Part shown: positions 1-4,965 of the stretch, in pieces | Numbering within the stretch: the first letter of the stretch is position 1 | Layout: each line of letters starts with the position of its first letter | Assembly (NCBI GenBank): GCA_040881505.1 | Contig: JBBEDC010000003.1 | Location: forward strand, 1 to 8,466 | Reading direction: 5' to 3' | From: JBBEDC01 sp040881505 | Lineage (GTDB): Bacteria > Patescibacteriota > Andersenbacteria > UBA10190 | DNA length: 8,466 bases | The notes under the pieces: generated by a model | The model's database searches: none | What the model saw: the letters and a program-made list of their open reading frames with translations, nothing else | Told to the model about the DNA's origin: nothing | Translations under genes and position numbers: made by a program

Positions 1-1
1 A

Positions 2-115
2 GAAGATGATCCACCAACCGCATTCACGCACCCGCAAACATGCTCGAAGTGCGGGCACCAAGATGTTTCGTGGCAGCTCGGGACGGAAGTCATGAAGGGG
101 CTTGGACTGCTCTAG
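2..115 (+). CDS. 3' end of an unrecognised protein with a CxxCG zinc-binding-like motif (partial)
   Basis: The frame starting at base 2 is open from the window edge for 37 codons and stops at TAG 113-115. The readable tail is acidic at first and then contains Cys-Ser-Lys-Cys-Gly (about residues 14-18 of the visible part), the kind of CxxCG knuckle found in zinc ribbons. It ends in a short hydrophobic tail. A strong intrinsic terminator begins 7 bases after the stop, which supports this being the end of a transcribed gene on the plus strand. A second frame (from base 3, stop TGA 92-94) is also open and encodes a basic tail, so the frame choice is not certain. The family cannot be recognised from 37 residues. 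Confidence 0.5.
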   Translation, partial: EDDPPTAFTHPQTCSKCGHQDVSWQLGTEVMKGLGLL

Positions 116-121
116 TCTCTC

Positions 122-152
122 AAAGTCACTCTCGGGTGACTTTTTTCTTTTT
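122..152 (+). terminator. Intrinsic (rho-independent) terminator
   Basis: AAAGTCAC (122-129) pairs perfectly with GTGACTTT (136-143) around a short loop. The right arm runs directly into a T tract (141-152, broken by one C). This is a textbook plus-strand terminator, placed 7 bases after the stop of the upstream partial gene. The minus side has no T tract, so it is directional. Confidence 0.9.
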
Positions 153-167
153 CATGTGGTTTTCCCG

Positions 168-173
168 TATGAT
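168..173 (+). promoter_or_regulatory. Putative -10 box for the DUF368 gene (leaderless geometry)
   Basis: TATGAT matches the sigma70 -10 consensus at 5 of 6 positions and ends exactly 6 bases before the A of the ATG at 180, the usual place for the transcription start. No convincing -35 is seen 16-18 bases upstream, where the preceding terminator's T tract lies, and there is no Shine-Dalgarno site before the ATG. The transcript would begin at or next to the start codon. This is inference from spacing. Confidence 0.5.
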
Positions 174-179
174 TAACGC

Positions 180-1013
180 ATGAATATATCATGGAAAACG
201 TACTTTAAGGGAATGATTATGGGCGCCGCAGATGTCGTTCCAGGTGTTTCTGGCGGGACAATGGCTCTTATTTTAGGAATTTACGAAAAGCTCCTTAACG
301 CAATTGCTGATGTAAATCCTCGCCATCCCATTAAAACAATTAGTTGGTCTTTCTTCATTCCACTCGGGCTGGGAATAATCACCTCAATCCTCCTGCTTTC
401 CCGCGTCATTCATCTTGCTCTCGAACAGTATTCCGGACCGACCTTTGCCTTTTTCTTCGGACTGATTGCGGTTTCTGGATATATTCTCTTTCGTAAGCTT
501 CGAAGAAAAGGGCCAGTTGAAGCTGTAGCCCTTCTTATCGGAGCTATTTGCGCCTATCTGTTCGTTGGGCTCAATCCAATCGACGGAATTCATACCATGC
601 CTGTTATCTTTTTTTCAGGAATGATCGCAATTATGGCAATGATTCTACCTGGTATTTCAGGCTCATTCCTTCTGCTATTCCTCGGACAATACGAACACAT
701 TCTCTCTGCCATTAAAGACATGCAGCTTACTACGTTAATCGTATTTGCCGCGGGCTGCCTTATTGGTCTATTCAGTTTCGCTCATATTCTCAAACGTCTA
801 CTGGCTAGTTACGAATCGCTCACACTCGCCTTCCTTATCGGTGTCATTATCGGATCCCTCCGTTTAGCAGTCCGAGAGATCCAAGCTGCTGATACTTCTT
901 TTATGCTTGTAGTAATTTTTGCCATCCTAGGATTTTTAGCAGTCCTCGGATTAGAGCAGTTAGCAACGGATAGCCATGTTTCATCTCCTGACAAAATACG
1001 AGGAGCGAAATAG
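180..1013 (+). CDS. DUF368 family membrane protein, likely polyprenyl-phosphate translocase (PopT-like)
   Basis: This 277-residue, very hydrophobic protein has the two hallmark repeats of the DUF368 family: a GAADVVPGVSGG motif at residues 15-26 followed by GIYE (33-36), and a second copy with LPGISGS at 156-162 followed by GQYE (169-172). Several hydrophobic segments are visible (about 58-80, 87-104, 114-130, 140-169, 184-203, 215-230, 241-258). DUF368 proteins were recently shown to recycle undecaprenyl phosphate across the cytoplasmic membrane, so the likely job is to return the lipid carrier to the inner face. The ATG at 180 begins just before the first motif and no in-frame alternative lies upstream. 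There is no Shine-Dalgarno; a -10-like hexamer sits 6 bases upstream. The next gene, a polyprenyl-phosphate-type glycosyltransferase, starts 32 bases after the stop, which fits a shared lipid-linked sugar role. Family assignment is firm; substrate is inferred. Confidence 0.9.
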   Translation: MNISWKTYFKGMIMGAADVVPGVSGGTMALILGIYEKLLNAIADVNPRHPIKTISWSFFIPLGLGIITSILLLSRVIHLALEQYSGPTFAFFFGLIAVSGYILFRKLRRKGPVEAVALLIGAICAYLFVGLNPIDGIHTMPVIFFSGMIAIMAMILPGISGSFLLLFLGQYEHILSAIKDMQLTTLIVFAAGCLIGLFSFAHILKRLLASYESLTLAFLIGVIIGSLRLAVREIQAADTSFMLVVIFAILGFLAVLGLEQLATDSHVSSPDKIRGAK

Positions 1014-1033
1014 GCGACTTTTCTCATCTGCGC

Positions 1034-1039
1034 TATACT
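1034..1039 (+). promoter_or_regulatory. Putative -10 box for the glycosyltransferase gene (leaderless geometry)
   Basis: TATACT matches the -10 consensus at 5 of 6 positions and lies in the 32-base gap between the DUF368 stop and the next ATG at 1046. It ends exactly 6 bases before that ATG, the same spacing seen in front of the DUF368 gene. No good -35 hexamer is visible. If used, the mRNA would start at the initiation codon, giving the glycosyltransferase and galT a promoter of their own. Confidence 0.5.
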
Positions 1040-1045
1040 AAGCTC

Positions 1046-1789
1046 ATGGCTAAAGATTCCATTTTCCTTTCCGTCGTTATCCCCGCTTACAACGAAGAGT
1101 CCCGTTTGCCGCACACCCTGAAAGCGGTAATGGCATATTTGAATAAGCAGGACTACACCTGGGAAGTGGCTGTGGTTGATGATGGTTCAAAGGATAAGAC
1201 GGGAGATATTGTGAGAGCTACGTCGATTACTGATAAGCGAGTTCGGCTGCTGCAGTATGGGAAAAACCGCGGCAAAGGATATGCCGTCAAGTACGGAATG
1301 ACTCATACAACCGGTGAGTATCGCCTCTTTATGGATGCTGATAACTCAACGACCATTGACCACTTTGCCAAGTTTTTGCCTTTCTTCTCTGAAGGATATG
1401 ATGCTGTTATAGGATCCCGAGACGTAGAAGGAGCGGATATCGCTGTTCATCAAGCCAAATGGAAAGAGATGCTCGGGGATCTGGGTAATCTCTGGATTCA
1501 ATTTTGGGCCGTGCCGGGCATTAAGGATACGCAAGCGGGCTTTAAGGTATTTACCGCTAAGGCATCAGATGACGTCTTTCCTCGTCTCACCATCGACCGC
1601 TGGGGATTCGACGTAGAAGCGCTAGCCGTGTCGCGCCGCCTAGGCTACAAAATTCTAGAGCAACCGATCCGATGGGTAAATGATCCAAACAGCAAAGTAT
1701 CCACTAGCGCATATATCGACGTATTGAAAGAAGTAGTACAGGTGCGTATGAACATGTGGAAGGGCGTGTATGACGACGCAGGGAAATAA
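1046..1789 (+). CDS. Family 2 glycosyltransferase, ALG5/DPM1-like (polyprenyl-phosphate sugar transferase)
   Basis: This 247-residue GT-A fold enzyme has VIPAYNEE at residues 11-18, VVDDGS at 43-48, the metal- and nucleotide-binding DAD at 97-99, GSRD at 123-126, and the DTQAGFK (161-167) and WGFDVE (186-191) blocks. The pattern, with a start of the form IPAYNEExRLP and a DADxST motif, is that of dolichyl-phosphate beta-glucosyltransferase (ALG5) and related polyprenyl-phosphate glycosyltransferases. The likely reaction is transfer of glucose or another hexose from a nucleotide sugar to polyprenyl phosphate on the cytoplasmic face. No transmembrane segment follows the catalytic domain, unlike GtrB-type enzymes, so it would be soluble or peripheral. 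It overlaps galT by 20 bases, implying co-transcription, and follows a carrier-recycling DUF368 gene. The sugar cannot be told from sequence. Confidence 0.85.
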   Translation: MAKDSIFLSVVIPAYNEESRLPHTLKAVMAYLNKQDYTWEVAVVDDGSKDKTGDIVRATSITDKRVRLLQYGKNRGKGYAVKYGMTHTTGEYRLFMDADNSTTIDHFAKFLPFFSEGYDAVIGSRDVEGADIAVHQAKWKEMLGDLGNLWIQFWAVPGIKDTQAGFKVFTAKASDDVFPRLTIDRWGFDVEALAVSRRLGYKILEQPIRWVNDPNSKVSTSAYIDVLKEVVQVRMNMWKGVYDDAGK

Positions 1790-2822
1790 TGGAGCGGGAC
1801 AACTTCGCCAGGATCCGATCACTGAAAACTGGGTAGTTATCGCCACCGAACGCAGCAAGCGTCCGGATGATTTTAATGAAACAAAAGCGGTTCCGGCAAA
1901 ACTGCCTAAATACAAAGACGACTGTCCGTTTTGTAACCTGGGTAAATATCCGCAAGAACCAGATGTATTACGCTTGCCTGACGATCCAGAAAAGTGGCAG
2001 GTGCATATATTCGGTAATAAATATCCGGCCTTTCGACCGCAGGAAGAATTTAAAACATGGACGCATGGTCCCTACCGAGCCACGGAAGCAGTCGGCTATC
2101 ACGAGCTCCTGGCAACACGCTGGCATAATCAGGACGAAGCCTTGGTTTCCCCGCAGTTTTTAGCGCTGGAGCTGGAGGCTTTAATTCTGCGATTCCGACA
2201 ACTGCGTACCAAGCCTTCCGTAAACTACATTCAGATCATCCGCAATCACGGCAAGGAAGCTGGCGCATCATTAGAGCATCCGCATTTTCAAATATTTACC
2301 GTTCCGGTTCTGCCGACTGATATTTCCGACCTACTACACGGAGCGCAGCGATTTGCCGAGAAGAATAGCCAGAAAGCATTTACGGTATTACTGGAACACG
2401 AGCGATCCGAGCAACACCGGATCGTCTGGGAAAACGAACACTTTACCGCCTTCTGTCCATTTGCTTCCCGAACTCCATTCGAAATGTGGATCATGCCAAG
2501 GGAATCGAATCCGTTCTTTGACAGCATTGATCCAGAACAACGCTTAGCCCTGGCAGAAATTATGCATCAAGTACTTGGGCGGCTGTATGTTGGCCTCAAT
2601 GATCCGCCGTATAACTATTACATTCATTCGGCGCCGTGTGATGATCACGGGTTCGTGTGTAACAAAGATGAATTCCCTAACTTCCGCTGGCATATCCAGA
2701 TTTTGCCGCGCCTGACAGTCTGGGCTGGATTTGAATTGGGAACGGGCTTAGAGATAAATCCAACGCCACCAGAGGAAGCAGCAGCATTTTTACGAGAGCA
2801 GAAGTTGCCGGCGGCGATATAA
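1770..2822 (+). CDS. galT: Galactose-1-phosphate uridylyltransferase-like (GalT/HIT superfamily)
   Basis: This 350-residue protein has the GalT layout. An N-terminal half begins with the RxDPIxxxWVVIA block (residues 13-25) and CPFC (52-55), matching the Zn ligands of GalT. GYHELL (109-114) and the active-site HPHFQ (170-174) follow, with His172 the expected nucleophile. A second half carries FRWHIQILPRL (305-315). Known GalT enzymes move UMP between glucose-1-P and galactose-1-P through a uridylyl-histidine intermediate. The NHG/AGASLEHPH surroundings also resemble the branch holding ADP-glucose phosphorylase-like proteins, so the base or sugar may differ. The ATG at 1770 lies inside the end of the glycosyltransferase gene. 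It is supported by a GGAAGGG Shine-Dalgarno-like stretch about 5 bases upstream, and no later in-frame ATG precedes the first conserved block. The stop lies 3 bases from a gene on the opposite strand. Confidence 0.85.
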   Translation: MTTQGNNGAGQLRQDPITENWVVIATERSKRPDDFNETKAVPAKLPKYKDDCPFCNLGKYPQEPDVLRLPDDPEKWQVHIFGNKYPAFRPQEEFKTWTHGPYRATEAVGYHELLATRWHNQDEALVSPQFLALELEALILRFRQLRTKPSVNYIQIIRNHGKEAGASLEHPHFQIFTVPVLPTDISDLLHGAQRFAEKNSQKAFTVLLEHERSEQHRIVWENEHFTAFCPFASRTPFEMWIMPRESNPFFDSIDPEQRLALAEIMHQVLGRLYVGLNDPPYNYYIHSAPCDDHGFVCNKDEFPNFRWHIQILPRLTVWAGFELGTGLEINPTPPEEAAAFLREQKLPAAI

Positions 2823-2825
2823 TCT

Positions 2826-3194
2826 CTATTGATTCACCATCAATGATTTTACAACAAAACCTTCATGCACTTCATTTCCGTTTATGCGCTCATTTTCAAT
2901 TTGAGAGCCAGATTTCCTCTTTAAGAGTTCCACAGCCAGATGATCGTTGTTGTCCAGAATTGCCACACGACCAATTGAATATAACTCTTCTGGATCTAAA
3001 TTCTTCTTCAAAAGCATGAGTAGTTTATTAAACTCTTGATCACGATTTTCTTCGGTAAACCAACTCGCTACGATAACAATAGTCCATTTATCCACATATT
3101 CATCCATTTTCAACAATGCGAAAAGGTTGGCGGTTTCTCCGTCATGTTGAAAATTAGCAGCAACTCTTTTAAGTTTGTTCACCATCTCCGACAT
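2826..3194 (-). CDS. Unrecognised 122-residue protein, partner of the HEPN-like gene
   Basis: I do not recognise this family with certainty. The protein is soluble-looking, with no signal peptide or membrane segment. Visible parts are a helical start (residues 1-30), a probable beta strand WTIVIVASWF (37-46), a charged helical stretch (48-75), a second strand IGRVAIL (74-80), a helix (84-94), a polar linker and a final strand near residues 113-119. This beta-alpha pattern is not a nucleotidyltransferase: the GSxxxxxxDxD signature of MNT partners of HEPN proteins is absent, and it is not an obvious DNA-binding helix-turn-helix. The start ATG at 3194 lies inside the end of the HEPN-like gene (16-base overlap), with no Shine-Dalgarno, so translation is probably coupled. 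An in-frame ATG three codons later is the only near alternative. Sampled GC is lower than in neighbouring genes. It is plausibly an antitoxin or sensor subunit, but this is inference. Confidence 0.7.
   Translation of the reverse strand: MSEMVNKLKRVAANFQHDGETANLFALLKMDEYVDKWTIVIVASWFTEENRDQEFNKLLMLLKKNLDPEELYSIGRVAILDNNDHLAVELLKRKSGSQIENERINGNEVHEGFVVKSLMVNQ
2828..2850 (+). terminator. Possible weak terminator for galT inside the convergent gene
   Basis: ATTGAT (2828-2833) can pair with ATCAAT (2839-2844) around TCACC. A short T-rich run (GATTTT) follows on the plus strand, 5 bases after the galT stop. The stem is short and AT-rich, so it would be weak. It overlaps the last codons of the minus-strand partner gene. 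Confidence 0.3.
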
Positions 3195-3646
3195 TTGCTA
3201 ATAGTTTTAATAATACTATCTTCGTCTTCGTACAAGTACTTGAATAGCTTTTTAGCTAAAACCTCATCGTTGAACTCATTGCTCTGAGGATCATTGTATC
3301 TCATAGCAGTCCATTCTCCTGGATACCTGATAGTGAAAGATGACCAGTTATCATACACAGAGGGATCACCCCCTGCGTTAAAAATATCATTTAATCCAGA
3401 AAGAATCAGTAGTCGGTCAAATGTATGAGTCATGAAGAAGTTAACTAGCTTCTGATCTTTGTGCCCCTCAGGATACCGAGGAATTCGAAGGGTTTTGCAA
3501 ATCGACGCTTTAAGTGCACATTCGAGAGCTTGGCCCATCACGTAGCAGGCAAGATGCCAATCACCTGCGATTAAGAGGATCTCTACAGACTTTAGTCGTG
3601 CCTTTGCAATATTCCTATATTCACTTTGAGAATTTCCCTTCCGCAT
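3179..3646 (-). CDS. HEPN-domain-like protein, possible toxin/RNase-family member
   Basis: This 155-residue, mostly helical protein carries a HEPN-like core. It has KARLKSVEILLIAGDW (15-30), then a helix with YVMGQALECALKASI (35-49), a loop, HTFDRLLILSGL (74-85), and a later W-SSF-x-IRY block (101-108). The arrangement of an AxxRLxxAxxLLxxG helix followed by a GQAxExALKA helix and an HxxxxLL helix is typical of HEPN proteins, which often act as RNases in toxin-antitoxin and defence systems. The canonical RNase motif (R-x4-6-H in the late helix) is not seen there: the late block has R107 and R116 but no His. R57 and H62 are spaced R-x4-H but sit in a loop between the second and third helices. 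The start at 3646 has no Shine-Dalgarno; a good promoter lies just upstream and the partner gene overlaps its 3' end. Confidence 0.65.
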   Translation of the reverse strand: MRKGNSQSEYRNIAKARLKSVEILLIAGDWHLACYVMGQALECALKASICKTLRIPRYPEGHKDQKLVNFFMTHTFDRLLILSGLNDIFNAGGDPSVYDNWSSFTIRYPGEWTAMRYNDPQSNEFNDEVLAKKLFKYLYEDEDSIIKTISKCRRW

Positions 3647-3656
3647 ACTAAGTATC
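3645..3656. repeat. Operator-like near-palindrome, copy 1 (over the HEPN-like start codon)
   Basis: ATACTAAGTAT (3645-3655) is an inverted repeat of ATAC and GTAT around three bases. With the following C it is one mismatch from a 12-base copy at 3685-3696, and the two centres are exactly 40 bp apart, close to four helical turns. This copy overlaps the start codon of the HEPN-like gene. It may be a binding site for the operon's own product; that is inferred. Confidence 0.5.
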
Positions 3657-3681
3657 AGACGTAAATTTTGAAGGATTAATG

Positions 3682-3710
3682 ACTATACCAAGTATCCTTA
3701 CATTTGTCAC
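3682..3710 (-). promoter_or_regulatory. Sigma70-type promoter of the HEPN-like operon
   Basis: On the minus strand, GTGACA (3710-3705) matches the -35 consensus at 5 of 6 bases. A 17-base spacer follows, then TATAGT (3687-3682), also 5 of 6, preceded by TGG, giving an extended -10 (TGnTATAGT). Transcription would begin near 3677-3675, leaving a leader of about 30 bases before the ATG at 3646. This is the best promoter in the window and gives the two-gene unit expression independent of the core operon behind it. Confidence 0.75.
3685..3696. repeat. Operator-like near-palindrome, copy 2 (over the extended -10)
   Basis: ATACCAAGTAT (3685-3695) plus one base repeats the 12-base site at 3645-3656 with a single change. 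It overlaps the extended -10 element of the HEPN-like promoter, so a protein bound here would block RNA polymerase. This is the usual arrangement in autoregulated toxin-antitoxin operons, but binding is inferred. Confidence 0.5.
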
Positions 3711-3726
3711 GAGGGCGATCTCCCTC
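3711..3726. other. GC-rich hairpin next to the HEPN-like promoter
   Basis: GAGGG (3711-3715) pairs with CCCTC (3722-3726) around a 6-base loop, directly abutting the -35 box. There is no T tract on either side, so it is not a standard terminator. It could be a 3' stem of the uppS message, an operator, or chance. The rest of the 194-base gap (3647-3840) holds no gene that I can support. Confidence 0.35.
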
Positions 3727-3809
3727 ACCCCTTCACTCATGCGCGATAACGCTCTTCTCCTCAATCCATTTTCGCTACCGTTAAAACTACATACATCTAA
3801 TAGTTAAGC

Positions 3810-3840
3810 CACCTCTATGCTAAATAACATTAGAAAGGTG
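3810..3840 (-). other. Imperfect stem-loop directly after the uppS stop
   Basis: CACCT/AGGTG arms (3810-3814 with 3836-3840) enclose a second short stem, CTAA (3820-3823) with TTAG (3830-3833). It begins at the base after the uppS stop codon. No T tract follows on the minus strand, so it may protect the end of the core operon mRNA rather than terminate transcription. Confidence 0.3.
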
Positions 3841-4548
3841 TCATTTCCCCTTCCGCCGCTCTCGCCCGGCGTATTCCTCTAAAGCTCTATCCAAGTCTTC
3901 TGGCGAGAAAGCTGGCCACAACGTTTCTGTAAAATGAAGCTGGGAATCCGCTACATCCCACATCATAAATCCCGCACTGTTATGCGGCTCACCTCCGGTG
4001 CGAATAAGTAAATCAACGGACGGTAAGTCCTTCGTCAGCAAATGTTCCTTTATAACCTCCTCAGTTACTTCTTCTGCCGGAATCCCAGCCGCTACGATCC
4101 GTTGAATCGTATCTCGCATCTCATCCGTCCCGTTGTACGCTAACATAAACGTGCAGGTGTATTGGTCGTAATCTTTTGTTACCTCAATTGCTTTTTCAAT
4201 TGCAGATCGTACCAACCTGGGAAATTTCTCCCGCCACTGTCCAAGCACTTCAATCCGTATCTGACGTTCGTGAATATCCGAATCCGTTTGCAGCTCTGTA
4301 AATCTGTCGCGGAAGAGCTTCAGGAGTCCAGCTACCTCCGTTGGACTTCGTTTGGTCATGTTATCAGCCGACATACCCCACATCGACATGTATCGAACTC
4401 CCCTGTCAGCAGCATGCCGTAAAATAGAGCGAAACGTTTCACTACCCTGGTAATGTCCGTCATATGTTGATACGCCCTGCTCTTTCGCCCACCGACGATT
4501 TCCGTCGGGGACTATAGCAATATGGCGCGGAATTCGCTGCTCTTCCAT
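3841..4548 (-). CDS. uppS: Isoprenyl (undecaprenyl) diphosphate synthase
   Basis: This 235-residue cis-prenyltransferase makes the long polyprenyl diphosphate that becomes the lipid carrier for cell-wall and surface glycans, by adding isopentenyl diphosphate units to farnesyl diphosphate in the cytoplasm. Residues 8-21 carry the substrate-binding HIAIVPDGNRRWAK block (Asp15 is the expected catalytic residue), GH at 31-32, SADN at 60-63, RTGGE at 183-187, and HFTETLWPAF at 205-214. The usual MDGN is PDGN and the usual GNGRW is GNRRW, and RTGGE replaces the common RTSGE. These are variations rather than losses. Length is normal. It is the last gene of the core minus-strand operon, 17 bases after ruvX, with no Shine-Dalgarno before the ATG. 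Confidence 0.92.
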   Translation of the reverse strand: MEEQRIPRHIAIVPDGNRRWAKEQGVSTYDGHYQGSETFRSILRHAADRGVRYMSMWGMSADNMTKRSPTEVAGLLKLFRDRFTELQTDSDIHERQIRIEVLGQWREKFPRLVRSAIEKAIEVTKDYDQYTCTFMLAYNGTDEMRDTIQRIVAAGIPAEEVTEEVIKEHLLTKDLPSVDLLIRTGGEPHNSAGFMMWDVADSQLHFTETLWPAFSPEDLDRALEEYAGRERRKGK

Positions 4549-4565
4549 ATACGGTAGGTGAATAT

Positions 4566-4964
4566 TTAAGCTAAAGTACGGAGGTAGTCGGCCAGAATCA
4601 GACGCGCAGCCTCCGCGTGCTCGTCCTCAGCCTTACCGCCCTCATGTCGCAACATGCTCTGCGCTTCTACAGATGTCAGTGTCTCATCCACTCCCTCTAT
4701 CTCCACCTCAGGATCTACTACCTCGCGTAGCCGTTCAATAAACTTCAGGGTTTTATGAGTCTGCTCTGTTTCATTTCCCTCCAGGCTAATAGGCACTCCT
4801 ACCAACACCTGCTGCGTCTGTTCTCGCTGGATAATCTCCTGAATACGAGGAAGGGCCGACTCCTGCTTTTGGTCGATCATGCCGTAGCGATACGGGATCT
4901 TTCCTTCATGATCCGTCGCTGCAACACCAATATACCGATCACCGTAATCAAGTGCTAAATACAT
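4566..4964 (-). CDS. ruvX: RuvX/YqgF-family putative Holliday junction resolvase / pre-16S rRNA nuclease
   Basis: This 132-residue RNase H-like protein has the family motifs in order: LALDYGDRYIGVA (3-15), LVGVPISLEGNE (54-65), DETLTSVEAQ (93-102), and the C-terminal AARLILADYL helix (119-128). YqgF family members are linked to the final 5' trimming of 16S rRNA and are also annotated as Holliday junction resolvases. Asp6 and Glu94 fit the expected acidic active site. Where many members have a D-x-x-A-A motif at the end, the aligned position here is His116, with Asp114 two residues earlier. Its ATG comes one base after the map stop (TAG-T-ATG), so translation is likely coupled. There is no Shine-Dalgarno. 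Confidence 0.9.
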   Translation of the reverse strand: MYLALDYGDRYIGVAATDHEGKIPYRYGMIDQKQESALPRIQEIIQREQTQQVLVGVPISLEGNETEQTHKTLKFIERLREVVDPEVEIEGVDETLTSVEAQSMLRHEGGKAEDEHAEAARLILADYLRTLA

Positions 4965-4965
4965 A

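Noticed and set aside
1..121. Possible structured RNA (5S rRNA or tmRNA tail) before the terminator
   Set aside because: No CCA end, no 5S or tmRNA consensus, and one frame reads as a plausible protein tail with a CxxCG motif and a stop near the terminator.
169..183. A four-codon mini-ORF (ATG 169-171 to TGA 181-183) overlapping the DUF368 start as ATGA
   Set aside because: Too short to support; the same bases form the -10-like hexamer, which explains the pattern equally well.
384..593. Minus-strand open frame within the DUF368 gene, and similar frames opposite galT, map, adk and secY
   Set aside because: They lie antisense to well-conserved genes and show no family motif, so they are shadows of the real frames.
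3461..3478. R57-x4-H62 as the HEPN catalytic motif
   Set aside because: It is in a loop after the second helix, not in the late helix where the HEPN motif normally lies; not claimed as catalytic.
3647..3840. Small gene or RNA gene in the gap between uppS and the HEPN-like gene
   Set aside because: No convincing frame with a start signal and no tRNA-like or CRISPR-like structure; the gap is explained by a promoter, repeats and stem-loops.
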